Position numbers and translations under genes: made by a program. Shown in pieces: positions 17,177-28,203 of a stretch of DNA of 64,000 bases (position 1 is its first letter; each line of letters starts with the position of its first letter). Under the pieces are notes generated by a model. It had not been told where the DNA came from. It worked only from the letters and a program-made list of their open reading frames with translations, and made no database searches. Source of the stretch: Paenibacillus sp. ACRRX (GTDB taxonomy: Bacteria > Bacillota > Bacilli > Paenibacillales > Paenibacillaceae); assembly GCF_022346885.1 (NCBI RefSeq), contig NZ_JAKRNK010000008.1, positions 124,001-188,000 of the forward strand. The letters run 5' to 3'.

Positions 17177-18262
17177 ATGTACACAATTCCTGAACTATAC
17201 TACGACAAAACTATCGATTGGGCCATCGATACGGTAACGGATATCCATCTAATCCATCATTTCTATAAAGTGATCCACCCGAAGGAAATACTCCATCTTC
17301 CTCCACCGAAAGGGATTGATCCCGTTCGCTGGCCAACAGCATGCAGCTTTGACGATGCCTATGTTGCTGTTATCCCGCAGGGGCGACTAGTAACAAGCAA
17401 TTGTTATGTGGTGACGCCAAATAACAAGCGGCTGCGAGATGTAGAATATTACTATGATTATCCATTCCGGCAGCTACCCGCTCCAGAATACAGAGCAGGA
17501 GCTGTTGCGACCTTAGTATGGGGGTGGAACATACCTGACTATGTTTCTACCCAAACGATTTATGGTCATTGGTTTTTTGATATTTTGCCACGTATTCATC
17601 TGATCGAGCAAAGTGGTATTCCTATCAGTAAATATGTAATAGGTAAGCTAACCCATGCATTTCAGTACGAATCATTGGAGCTGCTTGGTATGTCATTAGA
17701 TAGATTGCTTCAAGTTGACAGACTCGACTTCCATCTAAAGGCCGAACTATTAGTCGTTCCCTCTGTCCCGCTTCTTACAGGTAAAAGTCCGAGATGGGCC
17801 TATCAATTTATTCAAGCGCGACTGAAAGAACATCATGCCATTCCCAAAAAACCCGGATATGAGCGAATTTATATTTCAAGGCAGGACGCCTTCGCACGAT
17901 ATGTCGTGAATGAGGACGAGGTTATCCAGTACTTGCAGCAGAAAGGTTTCACGACTGTCGTGCTTACACCACTTACTATGAGGGAGAAAATATCCATCTT
18001 CTCCACAGTCGAAGTGGTAGTCGCTCCATTCGGGAGTGGCAATGCCAATCTGGCATTCTGCAATCCAGGAACTAAAGTGGTAGAATTGTCGCCTACCACC
18101 GTAATTGATCCTTATTTTTGGAGAATAAGCTGTCATGCTCAGCTTGATTATTATGAGGTCGTGTGTGAGATCGAAGAGCCCCCTAAACCAATTGGCGGGG
18201 CTGACAGTCTGATCGTAGATCTTAACAAGCTGGATCAGGTTCTAAGACTGGCCGGCATTTGA
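17177..18262 (+). CDS. Glycosyltransferase family 61 protein
   Basis: 361 aa. The C-terminal half matches GT61 (formerly DUF563): GHWFFDILPRIHLIEQSG, YERIYISRQDAFARYVVNE and VVVAPFGSGNANLAFC, followed by VVELSP. GT61 enzymes transfer sugars such as xylose or GlcNAc onto glycans. ATG at 17177 has GGAGGCTGGAGC just upstream; an ATG at 17153 has no such site. It sits 36 bases after the methyltransferase and before a terminator, so these two probably form one unit. Confidence 0.82.
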   Translation: MYTIPELYYDKTIDWAIDTVTDIHLIHHFYKVIHPKEILHLPPPKGIDPVRWPTACSFDDAYVAVIPQGRLVTSNCYVVTPNNKRLRDVEYYYDYPFRQLPAPEYRAGAVATLVWGWNIPDYVSTQTIYGHWFFDILPRIHLIEQSGIPISKYVIGKLTHAFQYESLELLGMSLDRLLQVDRLDFHLKAELLVVPSVPLLTGKSPRWAYQFIQARLKEHHAIPKKPGYERIYISRQDAFARYVVNEDEVIQYLQQKGFTTVVLTPLTMREKISIFSTVEVVVAPFGSGNANLAFCNPGTKVVELSPTTVIDPYFWRISCHAQLDYYEVVCEIEEPPKPIGGADSLIVDLNKLDQVLRLAGI

Positions 18263-18272
18263 ATATCATTCG

Positions 18273-18302
18273 CCCGCGTCCAACAACAGCGCGGGTATTT
18301 TT
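18273..18302 (+). terminator. Terminator after the GT61 gene
   Basis: CCCGCG (18273-18278) pairs with CGCGGG (18290-18295), followed by TATTTTT. Confidence 0.7.
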
Positions 18303-18451
18303 GACCTTACATTCATCAAAATCTTATATAAATCTCTTATTTTCAGATCTGCACAATACCTATTTTACGATAACGTACTACTTGGCCTAAACCGCGCTTC
18401 GATTTTAATCATAACTTACATTAAGTCGCCAGACAGTCAGGAGGACAGGAA

Positions 18452-19096
18452 ATGTCTAGTTCACGAAAAACCGTTATCATTGGTGCAGGCGGACACGCTA
18501 AAGTGATCATTGATATTTTGCGATCTATGCCTCAAATAGAGATTGTCGGATGCATTGACAGATCAAGCATACGCTCTATTATGCAAGTTCCTGTGTTAGG
18601 AGATGACGACCTGCTCCCTCAATTATTTCATATAGGCGTTGAACATGCGTTTGTGGCAATTGGTGATAATCGAATTCGCCAGAGATTGGCGGAGCGTGCA
18701 GCAGAGATCGGATTTACACTGATTAATGCAATTAGCCCACATGCCAACATATCAGAATCTGCTAGCCTGGGTTCAGGTATTGCCATCATGCCAGGCGCCA
18801 TCGTTAATGCAGAAGCCGTCATTGACAACTATGCCGTCATCAATACCAGTTCGTCCATTGATCACGAATGTCGGATTGGAGAATCCTGTCATGTAGCGCC
18901 AGGAAGCCATCTGTCAGGAAATGTCCATGTGCAGGAAGGCGCATTTCTCGGTACCGGAACTACTGTCATTGACGGGATACACATCGGCGCATGGACTGTT
19001 ATTGGCGCAGGATCAGTCGTCGTACGCGATATTCCTGCACACTGTCTGGCCTATGGGGTACCTGCGCGTATCCTTACACAGCAGCAGCCATTGTGA
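18452..19096 (+). CDS. Sugar O/N-acetyltransferase, PglD/NeuD family
   Basis: 214 aa. The N-terminal Rossmann part reads KTVIIGAGGHAKVIIDIL, and the C-terminal left-handed beta-helix has hexapeptide repeats (SLGSGIAIMPGAIVNAEAVI, then SIDHECRIGESCHVAPGS) and ends YGVPARIL. This is the PglD/NeuD/PerB family, which acetylates nucleotide-linked 4-amino sugars or sialic acids with acetyl-CoA; the His in SIDHE is the family's catalytic base. The aminotransferase starts 30 bases later, so the pair probably makes an N-acetylated 4-amino-4,6-dideoxyhexose. Ribosome binding site is AGGAGG. Confidence 0.87.
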   Translation: MSSSRKTVIIGAGGHAKVIIDILRSMPQIEIVGCIDRSSIRSIMQVPVLGDDDLLPQLFHIGVEHAFVAIGDNRIRQRLAERAAEIGFTLINAISPHANISESASLGSGIAIMPGAIVNAEAVIDNYAVINTSSSIDHECRIGESCHVAPGSHLSGNVHVQEGAFLGTGTTVIDGIHIGAWTVIGAGSVVVRDIPAHCLAYGVPARILTQQQPL

Positions 19097-19126
19097 GGCG
19101 CGTCTTAATTGTAGGAGGGAGAATTC

Positions 19127-20233
19127 ATGAAGAAATATTACCCTATAGCTACCCCCATTTTAAACGGAAATGAAAAAAAATATGTAATGGATTGTCTGGA
19201 CTCAACGTGGATATCGTCCAACGGATCGTACCTGGATCGCTTCGAGCAGCAATACGCGCTATTTAATGATACAAAGCATGCGATTGCTTGCAGCAACGGC
19301 ACAACAGCCCTCCATCTGGCACTGCTGGCACACGGCGTTGGTAAGGACGATGAAGTGATTATGCCGACATTAACGTTTGTGGCGACGCCTAACGCTGTCA
19401 CATACTGTGGTGGTATACCCGTATTTGTTGACTCAGAGCCAGAGACGTGGAATATCGATACTTCAGCCATTGAAAACAAAATCACGGCCCGTACAAAAGG
19501 CATTATTGCTGTTCATTTATACGGACATCCCGCTAATATGGAGCCCATTATGGAAATAGCCAGCAAATATGGACTCTTTGTGATAGAAGATGCGGCTGAG
19601 GCTATTGGCGCACAGTATAAAGGACGTATGGCAGGCTCCATCGGTCATACAGCTACCTTCAGCTTGTTCGGCAATAAGATTATTACAACTGGAGAAGGCG
19701 GCATTATAACCACAAATGATGACCAAATTGCCGATACGATCAGATTACTAAGAGGACAGGGCATTGATAAGCATAAAAAATATTGGCATCCTGTTATCGG
19801 TTATAACTATCGGATGACCAATGTTCAAGCGGCTATCGGCTGCGCGCAATTAGAGAAAGTCGATTGGCACATCCAGCAGCGTATCCGAGTCGCTATGGAT
19901 TATTATAAATTTTTGCAAGACGATGATCGTCTCACACTGCCCGTGCAGAAAGTATGGTCAAAAAACGTGTATTGGATGCTTGGGGTTGTCTTGAATCAAA
20001 GTACAGAACAACAGCGAGATGCCGTTATGAAGCGCTTAAAGGATAACGGTATTGAAACAAGGCCTTTCTTCTATCCCATGCATATTCTACCGCCATATTC
20101 GGATAAGCAGATATACACAGACTTTCCGGTCGCCAATCGGATTGCAGCACAGGGCATAAATCTACCAAGTCACGGTGAGCTTACAAGAGAAGATATTCAA
20201 TTTATAAGTGAGACATTACGGAATAGCTTGTAA
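19127..20233 (+). CDS. DegT/DnrJ/EryC1/StrS aminotransferase, GDP-perosamine synthase-like
   Basis: 368 aa, PLP-dependent. The Schiff-base lysine is in FGNKIITTGEGG; ACSNGTTALHLALLA, VHLYGHPANM, VIEDAAEA and YNYRMTNVQAAIG are family motifs. Of the DegT branches I know, it looks most like GDP-perosamine synthase (Per/RfbE), but UDP-4-keto-sugar aminotransferases (PglE-type) cannot be excluded. It moves an amino group from glutamate to the C4 keto sugar. The 4,6-dehydratase needed upstream is not in the window. AGGAGGGAG precedes the ATG. Confidence 0.86.
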   Translation: MKKYYPIATPILNGNEKKYVMDCLDSTWISSNGSYLDRFEQQYALFNDTKHAIACSNGTTALHLALLAHGVGKDDEVIMPTLTFVATPNAVTYCGGIPVFVDSEPETWNIDTSAIENKITARTKGIIAVHLYGHPANMEPIMEIASKYGLFVIEDAAEAIGAQYKGRMAGSIGHTATFSLFGNKIITTGEGGIITTNDDQIADTIRLLRGQGIDKHKKYWHPVIGYNYRMTNVQAAIGCAQLEKVDWHIQQRIRVAMDYYKFLQDDDRLTLPVQKVWSKNVYWMLGVVLNQSTEQQRDAVMKRLKDNGIETRPFFYPMHILPPYSDKQIYTDFPVANRIAAQGINLPSHGELTREDIQFISETLRNSL

Positions 20234-20265
20234 CCTCTGTAATCACGCAGGAGGGGGAGATCCTA

Positions 20266-21945
20266 TTGGCTCAGCAGCATAGAGTCATTCATATTATCCA
20301 CGCCATTATAAGGCTGGAAGGACACGAATTGATTAGAACATTATACGTCCATTTTCTACACAGAGAACCCGGCCCTCATGAATTGCAGCATTACTTGCGA
20401 AGGCTGAATTCTGCAAATAAACATGCCATTATAGGTGAAGTGATGTGCAGTTCAGAAGCAGAGGCGCTGTACAAACAACCGCACGCAAGTCTCATTCCTG
20501 ATCCCCATGAATCAGCTGCATCCCTGATACGTCACTTTTATCCATCAGATCCTCTCTTTTTTATACACGCGTTATATAATGAAATATTAGGTCGAAATCC
20601 AGATCCAGATGGACTTGGCCTACACTTAAAAGCAGTCCACAAAGGAGTCCCCCGCAGAAGAATGCTCCTGGAATTTTTTAATTCCGCTGAATGCAAGCAC
20701 CTGTTGACCCTTTTACACATTCCCCACATTAACGAGTATCACAAGACCAAAACCGTACTTGCATCAGGAGGCCACCGCGTTGTACATCACATCGGGATCT
20801 TTCTTGGCTACCCCCATCCTTTAGCATTAGAAGGTGAAGGTATCGGTCGCTTTCTTTACCGGTTAACGGAAGGCTTCCTCAGCTCTCACTCCCATATCCA
20901 TATCCATATCGCAACCACTGAATATAATTATATTAACTCGGAACATTCTTTTTCGGCTCTTAGAGCACGGTTTCCAGGGAGGATCCATATAACCAATTCC
21001 AACAATATGGAATGGATTAACAACCATGTTCCAGCTGAAGTATGGATTGTCCCCATCGTCTCGCTTGAACTGGCGATGTTTTTAAATAAGCCTTATATTT
21101 TATGCCTGCATGACATGGTTCACCATCAATTTAAGGAACTTTACTTTTCCATGCATTCTGATTTCTGCTATCGAGTCGATCGTAATGCCTACTCCCTCAT
21201 GAATCAAGCATCCGCTATCGTTTCGAACTCTCAGTACGTACGTGCTAACCATGCGATCGGTTTTGCCAAAATGCCCGTTGAGAAGACACATGTGATTCGA
21301 ATGGCACCGCCTGTTAATGAATATCAGTCTTTCCCACCAATTGATGAAGGGACTTTCAGACAAAAGTACAATCTGTACTATCCTTACATCGTGTTTCCTA
21401 CGGTACTGCGCCTTCATAAAAATTTTGAACGATTAATTGCCGCCTTTATTAGATTCAGACAGACACACGATGGCTATCATTCCGGCTTACACTTGGTATT
21501 TACCGATCAGTTACACCATAATCCAAAACGGGCTGAAGTTGCTGCTCTGCTCCAACAAGCTCCTGTTGTTCGTAACAGTATCCTTTTTGTCGGGAGAATT
21601 CCAACATCTGATCTGCCTTCCCTTTATAAATATGCAGTCGGTACCATCGTCCCTACGTTATTTGAAGGAAGCTGTCCATTTCCTATTCTGGAGTCCTTAA
21701 CTATGGATACCCCTGTCGCCGCCGCTAATATCGAAGTAAGCAATGAGATCATCACAGACATGTCTGCTTTTCTTGCATTTAATCCATATTCAATTGAAGA
21801 AATGGAAGCCTCCATCCGCGCCTTATGGACACACCGTCAGCACTTGTTGCACCCACAAAAAGCTGCGCTTTCAGGCGCAATGCAGCGAACCTGGAACGAC
21901 GCAGCTCGTGAATATTATGCATTGATTCAACAGGTAGCCGAATAG
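20266..21945 (+). CDS. DUF4214-repeat and GT4 glycosyltransferase
   Basis: 559 aa, TTG start with GGAGGGGGA 6 bases upstream. The N-terminal 160 residues hold two DUF4214-like repeats: one around LYVHFLHREPGPHELQHYL, the second FIHALYNEILGRNPDPDGLG. DUF4214 units occur in bacterial surface and glycan-building proteins. Residues 170-555 are a GT-B GT4 domain with FLGYPHPLALEGEGIGRFLY, PYILCLHDMVHHQF, a donor-site ...RIPTSDLPSLYKYAVGTIVP region and FEGSCPFPILESL. It probably transfers a sugar to the glycan made with the neighbouring genes. Confidence 0.82.
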   Translation: MAQQHRVIHIIHAIIRLEGHELIRTLYVHFLHREPGPHELQHYLRRLNSANKHAIIGEVMCSSEAEALYKQPHASLIPDPHESAASLIRHFYPSDPLFFIHALYNEILGRNPDPDGLGLHLKAVHKGVPRRRMLLEFFNSAECKHLLTLLHIPHINEYHKTKTVLASGGHRVVHHIGIFLGYPHPLALEGEGIGRFLYRLTEGFLSSHSHIHIHIATTEYNYINSEHSFSALRARFPGRIHITNSNNMEWINNHVPAEVWIVPIVSLELAMFLNKPYILCLHDMVHHQFKELYFSMHSDFCYRVDRNAYSLMNQASAIVSNSQYVRANHAIGFAKMPVEKTHVIRMAPPVNEYQSFPPIDEGTFRQKYNLYYPYIVFPTVLRLHKNFERLIAAFIRFRQTHDGYHSGLHLVFTDQLHHNPKRAEVAALLQQAPVVRNSILFVGRIPTSDLPSLYKYAVGTIVPTLFEGSCPFPILESLTMDTPVAAANIEVSNEIITDMSAFLAFNPYSIEEMEASIRALWTHRQHLLHPQKAALSGAMQRTWNDAAREYYALIQQVAE

Positions 21946-21950
21946 CAGCC

Positions 21951-21998
21951 ACGGGGTTCGATCAGGAATTATTCTTCATTTGAGAGCCCCGTAGTATT
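21951..21998 (+). terminator. Possible terminator between convergent glycosyltransferase genes
   Basis: ACGGGG (21951-21956) pairs with CCCCGT (21987-21992), followed by AGTATTTT. The loop is long (30 bases), and the 3' arm lies in the end of the convergent gene. Confidence 0.4.
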
Positions 21999-23145
21999 TT
22001 AAATAAGCGATGCGGAACGCATGAATGTATTTGCTGGCTACGTCATCCCATGTCTCCGAAGGATCATGGATGCCGTGCATTGCAGATGTTTTATAATGTA
22101 CATAATTAGAGGATAGATGCTCTAGTGCATGCAGGATTGAATCAATCGATTCCGGATTAAACCAGCAGATGTCAGCGCTGTGTCTTGACAAATGCTCTCT
22201 CATGACAGGAATATCGGAGCAGAGTACCGGCACACCCAACTTTAACGCTTCTTCTACCGGATAACTGCCGCCACCTTCCGATAAGCTTGGCATAATAACT
22301 GCATAGGCATTCGCAATTAGTGGAATTACATCATTATCAGGAACAAAGCCAAGTGGATATATTTCTTCATCAAGCCGTAATCCTGTTCGTTTCAGTAAAG
22401 ATATCAAGGTCGGGACAAACGGAGTATCGGGCCAATTCGGTGCCTGATATCTTAGCAGCTCTGTGTTATAGCCGAATAATACAAGCGGGCATTCGCGGCG
22501 CGGCGTAAATTGAGAGTAGGCCAACATTAAATTGGCATGATTTTTGTGTGGACTCACATTGCTAGGATACAGAATATATTTTGCTGGTATTCGTGCAGAA
22601 AGCCCCTCACTTATCGTCCTATTGGTTATTGTAGCCGCAGGTACAATTGCATGTGCAATTACAACTGCGTCATTACAATGAGGTCCAAAGTGTTCTACAA
22701 GCCGTGACTTTACATGTTGAGAGGATACAACAACAGTCGTAACGTTGTCGACCCAACCCTTGGCGGCGCGCCAATAATGCTGCACGGATGAACCACTCAA
22801 AAACGGTAAGATGAAGTCCAATACTGTTGTATCATGGTACGTGCAAATCGTAGGCAAACCAATACTTACAAACTCGGGGCCATGCGGCCAAAAGAAATAA
22901 ACAACATGGCAGTCCTGCAATAAGGCTCTGCCTTCATTCGATTGAATACTTCCATTAAAGTAGACAATGTCGATATTCGAATATCCAGTAATATCAATTC
23001 TTTCTTTAAATCGAGTCTCTGGAGCAATAACCAGTCTAACTAGATCAATGTCTGGCTGACGTGCCATTGCTGGCAGCAGATTGGAGAGCAGTCGTGCTCC
23101 CCCACCTGCGGAAATGACGTTGGCGCACCATATCATAATTCTCAT
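21976..23145 (-). CDS. GT4 glycosyltransferase
   Basis: 389 aa. The N-terminus MRIMIWCANVISAGGGARLL is a GT-B donor/acceptor opening; the C-terminal half has LYPSNVSPHKNHANLML, YPLGFVPDNDVIPLIANAYAVIMPS and SEGGGSYPVEEALKLGVPVL. The start at 23145 has GGGGAGC upstream; a longer start at 23172 lacks a good site. It converges on the DUF4214-GT4 gene with 30 bases between stops and is transcribed alone, but it belongs to the same glycan cluster by content. Confidence 0.85.
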   Translation of the reverse strand: MRIMIWCANVISAGGGARLLSNLLPAMARQPDIDLVRLVIAPETRFKERIDITGYSNIDIVYFNGSIQSNEGRALLQDCHVVYFFWPHGPEFVSIGLPTICTYHDTTVLDFILPFLSGSSVQHYWRAAKGWVDNVTTVVVSSQHVKSRLVEHFGPHCNDAVVIAHAIVPAATITNRTISEGLSARIPAKYILYPSNVSPHKNHANLMLAYSQFTPRRECPLVLFGYNTELLRYQAPNWPDTPFVPTLISLLKRTGLRLDEEIYPLGFVPDNDVIPLIANAYAVIMPSLSEGGGSYPVEEALKLGVPVLCSDIPVMREHLSRHSADICWFNPESIDSILHALEHLSSNYVHYKTSAMHGIHDPSETWDDVASKYIHAFRIAYLKYYGALK

Positions 23146-23310
23146 CTCACTGCTCCCCTTTTCCACAAGCATTGTTTAAGGCATGCTCATAAACTGTATG
23201 CGATTTGCGGGAAGAAGGTTCTGATTCTATTTCAAGGGATTGCTTGAGAGGTTCTCCTCCCTAGATCTATACTCCCCTTACTTGTTGCCACAATAAATAG
23301 GCTGGCTAAT

Positions 23311-23347
23311 AAAAAAACCGATGTCTACTATTAAAATAGACACCGGT
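23311..23347 (-). terminator. Terminator of leuB
   Basis: ACCGATGTCTA (23317-23327) and TAGACACCGGT (23337-23347) pair with one G-U-type mismatch; on the minus strand it ends in seven T. The rest of the gap 23146-23499 shows no gene. Confidence 0.75.
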
Positions 23348-23499
23348 TCTAGTTATGTTGTTAATGCTCCATCTGCCTTCCCTAAGGAACTGGGAACTCT
23401 TCATGTAAAGTACCTTATTCCCTAGAGCTTATCTTAGAATCAAGCCTAAAGACTAGAGATTTATCCTTGATACTTAAAATTTAGAACTAACGATTAAAA

Positions 23500-24594
23500 C
23501 TATGCGTTCACGACTTGCTCGCTTAATGCAGCAACGATCAGATCCCCCATCGCTTCCGTACCAATCGCTTGGGACCGATCCACTGCAATATCGCCTGTAC
23601 GATGACCAGCATCAAGCACTTGCTTTACCGCCGACTCAATGGCATTGGCTGCCTCTTCATAACCAAAGGTGAGACGGAACATTAACGCAACGGACAGTAT
23701 GGTTGCGATCGGATTAGCAATCCCCTGACCCGCAATGTCTGGTGCTGACCCGTGCACCGGTTCGTAGAGACCAAAGCTGCCCTCACCGAGCGAAGCCGAC
23801 GACAGCATGCCGATCGAACCGGTCAGCATGGCTGCTTCGTCACTGAGAATATCTCCGAACATATTCTCTGTTACGATGACATCGAAGCTGGCAGGACGGC
23901 GCAGAAGCTGCATTGCGCAATTGTCGACCAGTACATGCTCCAGCTCAACATCTGGATATTCCGGGGCAATACGGTTTACAGTCTCACGCCACAAACGAGA
24001 AGTTTCCAGCACGTTTGCCTTATCAACTGAAGCCAGCTTCTTGCGACGCTTCTGTGCAACTTCGAAGCCTTGACGAACGATGCGCTCCACTTCTTCTACG
24101 TTGTAGACGCAAGTGTCCACCGCTTCCTGTCCCCGTTCACCCTCACGTCGGAATTTCTCCCCGAAGTAGATTCCCCCTGTTAACTCACGCACTACGATGA
24201 GATCCGTACCCTCAAGGACTTCTGGTTTAAGAGTCGACGCGTCTTTCAGACAATCAAAGACAACCGCAGGGCGAATGTTGGAGAACAAGCCCAATGCTTT
24301 ACGAATGCCGAGCAGTCCAGTTTCCGGTCGCAGTTCTTTCGAATTGTTGTCCCACTTCGGGCCGCCTACTGCTCCTAGCAGTACGGAATCCGCACGCTGA
24401 CACATGTCCAACGTTGCCTGTGGTAAGGGTGTCCCTGTTTCATCAATCGCAATGCCCCCGAACAATCCGTGCTCGAATTCAAATTTATAGTTAAACAGCT
24501 CTTCTGTACGCTTCATCACTTTGATTGCCTCAGCTACCACTTCCGGTCCAATACCGTCACCTGCTATAACCGCTATTTTTTTTACTTCTGTCAT
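23500..24594 (-). CDS. leuB: 3-Isopropylmalate dehydrogenase
   Basis: 364 aa. NAD-dependent oxidative decarboxylation of 3-isopropylmalate, the third step of leucine synthesis. Visible: [26 protein letters not shown], the metal-binding [38 protein letters not shown] region, and [20 protein letters not shown]. Length is normal. It is separated from leuA by 316 bases with a terminator and two palindromes, so it probably has its own promoter; leuC and leuD are not in the window. Confidence 0.96.
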   Translation of the reverse strand: MTEVKKIAVIAGDGIGPEVVAEAIKVMKRTEELFNYKFEFEHGLFGGIAIDETGTPLPQATLDMCQRADSVLLGAVGGPKWDNNSKELRPETGLLGIRKALGLFSNIRPAVVFDCLKDASTLKPEVLEGTDLIVVRELTGGIYFGEKFRREGERGQEAVDTCVYNVEEVERIVRQGFEVAQKRRKKLASVDKANVLETSRLWRETVNRIAPEYPDVELEHVLVDNCAMQLLRRPASFDVIVTENMFGDILSDEAAMLTGSIGMLSSASLGEGSFGLYEPVHGSAPDIAGQGIANPIATILSVALMFRLTFGYEEAANAIESAVKQVLDAGHRTGDIAVDRSQAIGTEAMGDLIVAALSEQVVNA

Positions 24595-24680
24595 CTAACT
24601 CACTCCTTCATCCCCGATGGTTGTTATCCCAGCTCCTATAATAAAGCGGATAATGACACTCCGCCTGCTCACAACAACTC

Positions 24681-24700
24681 CAAATGTATTATTACATTTG
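24681..24700. promoter_or_regulatory. Palindrome upstream of leuB
   Basis: CAAATGTATTATTACATTTG: perfect 8-bp arms around a 4-base centre, about 90 bases upstream of the leuB ATG. Possible operator; the regulator is unknown. Confidence 0.45.
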
Positions 24701-24746
24701 TATCACACATCAGGTACATTTGACTAAGATATAAAATCTATCAATT

Positions 24747-24765
24747 TTATAGGTAAAACCTATAA
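24747..24765. promoter_or_regulatory. Second palindrome upstream of leuB
   Basis: TTATAGGTAAAACCTATAA: perfect 8-bp arms around a 3-base centre, about 155 bases upstream of leuB. It has the look of a dimeric regulator site. Confidence 0.45.
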
Positions 24766-24840
24766 GTATTGTTCAAGTAAGCTTCATTCGAATACTACGC
24801 GTAGTGACTGCAAGACCTTCACAAATAAAAGGTTCCAGAG

Positions 24841-24895
24841 AAAAAAAGAAGACTTCTCCCTATGTGCACCAGTTGGCACATTATGAGAAAAGCCT
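24841..24895 (-). terminator. Terminator after leuA
   Basis: On the minus strand, an imperfect long stem (AAG.CTTTTCTC...ATGTGC with GCACAT...GAGAAG.CTT) is followed by seven T. It separates leuA from leuB. Confidence 0.7.
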
Positions 24896-24910
24896 TACTT
24901 TCATGTAACC

Positions 24911-26461
24911 TTAGATCAAACTGATCTTATCGCGCCGACTCGAGCTGCCGCTGCTTCGCTTCTCAATCAATCGATTCAGCGCGTCAATATAAGCTCGCGC
25001 ACTGGCCTCCAGAATATCCGTACTTACCCCGCGGCCAAGTACCGCAACTTCATGCTGATTCATCACCACATGCACTTCACCTTGTGCATCCTTACCGTGT
25101 GTCACTGACTTGATGGAATAGTCAGAGAGTACGACTTCTTCACCCGTCGCCTTATCAATGGCGTTGTAAATCGCATCAACCGAGCCGTTCCCCTCTGCCT
25201 CTTGCTCAAGCACTTCGCCCTGCAATGTAACGATACGAACTTTGGCCGACGGTGTTGATTGGTTACCATATGAGACGTATATCGTCTCCAGCTTGAACTC
25301 TTCTCGTGTTTCAACAAGCTTCTCCTCGATAAAGGCCCGGATATCTTCGTCGGAAACTTCTTTTTTCTTATCCGCCAAATCTTTGAACTTGGAAAATGCT
25401 GCATTTACTTGTTCTTCTTCAAGCTCATATCCCAGGTCCTGCAGTTTCTCGCGGAACGCATGACGACCAGAATGTTTGCCAAGAACTAATGTGCTCTCCT
25501 TTAAACCAATCGTCTCCGGCGAGATGATCTCATATGTTGTTTTTTCCTTCAGCATACCATCCTGATGGATACCTGATTCATGAGCAAAGGCGTTCGCGCC
25601 CACAATAGCCTTGTTACCAGGCACAACCATACCGGTGAGCTTACTGACCAGACGGCTTGTACGCGCAATCTCGGACAATACAAGTGAGGTCTTTGCCTGA
25701 AAAAAGTCCTGTCGTGTCTCCAATGCAAGCGCTACTTCCTCGATCGCCGTATTGCCGGCACGTTCCCCAATGCCATTGATGGTACCCTCAATCTGGTCTG
25801 CGCCATTCAGTACCGCAGCAAGCGCATTGGCAGTCGCCATCCCCAGATCATCATGGCAATGAGCGCTTAATTGAATACGCTCGATACCAGGTACATTTTC
25901 CTTCAGCGTCTTAAAGATGTTGCCATATTCGTAAGGGGTCAAGTACCCCACAGTATCCGGTATGTTCACAACCGATGCACCAGCCTTGATCGCCATTTCC
26001 GTCACCTGACAGAGAAAATCGAGCTCCGTACGACCTGCATCTTCTGGTGAAAACTCTACCTTGCTAAAATATTTCCTCGCATACTTAATAGCGTCCTCCG
26101 CCGTCTTCAGCATCTCTTCCTTGCTCATACGCAGCTTGTATTGACGATGAATTGGCGATGAAGCAAGGAACAAGTGCAAGCAAGGATCTTGCGCATCCTT
26201 CAATGCTTCATAGGCCGCGTCGATATCTGGAATGCGGGAACGCGACAACCCTACAACTGTCGCATTCTTGACTGCTCTCGCCACGGCATTCACCGCAGCT
26301 AAGTCTCCGGGAGACGCTGCCGGGAAGCCAGCTTCCATCCGATCGATGCCAAGCCGTTCCAACTGATGCGCAATTTCAAGCTTTTCTTTGGTGTTTAGGT
26401 TGACGCCTGGCGATTGCTCCCCGTCACGCAAAGTGGTGTCAAATATATAAATTTTACGCAT
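24911..26461 (-). CDS. leuA: 2-Isopropylmalate synthase
   Basis: 516 aa. Condenses 2-oxoisovalerate with acetyl-CoA, the first step of leucine synthesis. The TIM-barrel begins [19 protein letters not shown]; the metal-binding [16 protein letters not shown] and the [17 protein letters not shown] motif are present; the last 130 residues are the LeuA allosteric (leucine-sensing) domain. GAGGAGG lies 7 bases before the ATG at 26461, so a longer start at 26509 is not needed. It is preceded by a terminator-like hairpin after ilvC. Confidence 0.96.
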   Translation of the reverse strand: MRKIYIFDTTLRDGEQSPGVNLNTKEKLEIAHQLERLGIDRMEAGFPAASPGDLAAVNAVARAVKNATVVGLSRSRIPDIDAAYEALKDAQDPCLHLFLASSPIHRQYKLRMSKEEMLKTAEDAIKYARKYFSKVEFSPEDAGRTELDFLCQVTEMAIKAGASVVNIPDTVGYLTPYEYGNIFKTLKENVPGIERIQLSAHCHDDLGMATANALAAVLNGADQIEGTINGIGERAGNTAIEEVALALETRQDFFQAKTSLVLSEIARTSRLVSKLTGMVVPGNKAIVGANAFAHESGIHQDGMLKEKTTYEIISPETIGLKESTLVLGKHSGRHAFREKLQDLGYELEEEQVNAAFSKFKDLADKKKEVSDEDIRAFIEEKLVETREEFKLETIYVSYGNQSTPSAKVRIVTLQGEVLEQEAEGNGSVDAIYNAIDKATGEEVVLSDYSIKSVTHGKDAQGEVHVVMNQHEVAVLGRGVSTDILEASARAYIDALNRLIEKRSSGSSSRRDKISLI

Positions 26462-26489
26462 CGCTGCGCCTCCTCGTTCGTCCATATAG

Positions 26490-26523
26490 TAAAAACGTCC
26501 ACCCGCCAAATGACGGGCGGACG
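26490..26523 (-). terminator. Terminator-like hairpin between ilvC and leuA
   Basis: CGTCCACCCG (26496-26505) pairs with CGGGCGGACG (26514-26523) with one mismatch; the minus-strand transcript continues with five T. It could attenuate readthrough into leuA. Confidence 0.7.
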
Positions 26524-26554
26524 CTACGCGTTATCGCCTTGCCTGTTTACTCGA

Positions 26555-27655
<1,101 letters not shown>

Positions 27656-27702
27656 CTTCATCCAGGGATAAGCAGATGGATGAAAGGTATAATGCCGATT
27701 AA

Positions 27703-28203
27703 TTATTTACCGTCTGTTACTGAACCACGAATCATCGCTGTTACACCGGTTCGGCTGATCTCACGAATACCATAGGGTTGCAACAGCTCAACCATAGCTT
27801 CAATCTTGACCGAATCACCTACGACTTGAACAACCAGTGTCGTTGGCCCAATGTCTACGATGGAAGCACGGAATGTTTCTACTACACCAAGTACTTCCGG
27901 GCGCTCTCTTGGCTCTGCTTTTACTTTAATAAGCGCAAGTTCACGACCGACCATCGCTTGCGAACTTAAGTTAATTACTTTGATTACGTCGATAATCTTA
28001 TACAACTGCTTTTCGATCTGCTCCAGCATATGATCATCGCCTGTTGTCACAATAACCATACGCGAAAGACCCACTTCCTCCGAAGCACCTACAGTGATGC
28101 TCTCAATGTTGAAGCCTCTGCGTCCAAACAGACCTGATACACGTTGGAGGACACCTGGCTGGTCATTTACGATAACGGCAATGGTATGTTTAGTGGTACT
28201 CAT
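27703..28203 (-). CDS. ilvN: Acetolactate synthase small (regulatory) subunit
   Basis: 166 aa. N-terminal ACT domain (TIAVIVNDQPGVLQRVSGLFGRRGFNIESITVG) that binds valine and activates the catalytic subunit, then the ALS_ss_C domain (ELALIKVKAEPRERPEVL, VVQVVGDSVKIEAMVELLQPYGI). The start overlaps the ilvB stop by 4 bases, so the two subunits are translationally coupled. Confidence 0.95.
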   Translation of the reverse strand: MSTTKHTIAVIVNDQPGVLQRVSGLFGRRGFNIESITVGASEEVGLSRMVIVTTGDDHMLEQIEKQLYKIIDVIKVINLSSQAMVGRELALIKVKAEPRERPEVLGVVETFRASIVDIGPTTLVVQVVGDSVKIEAMVELLQPYGIREISRTGVTAMIRGSVTDGK

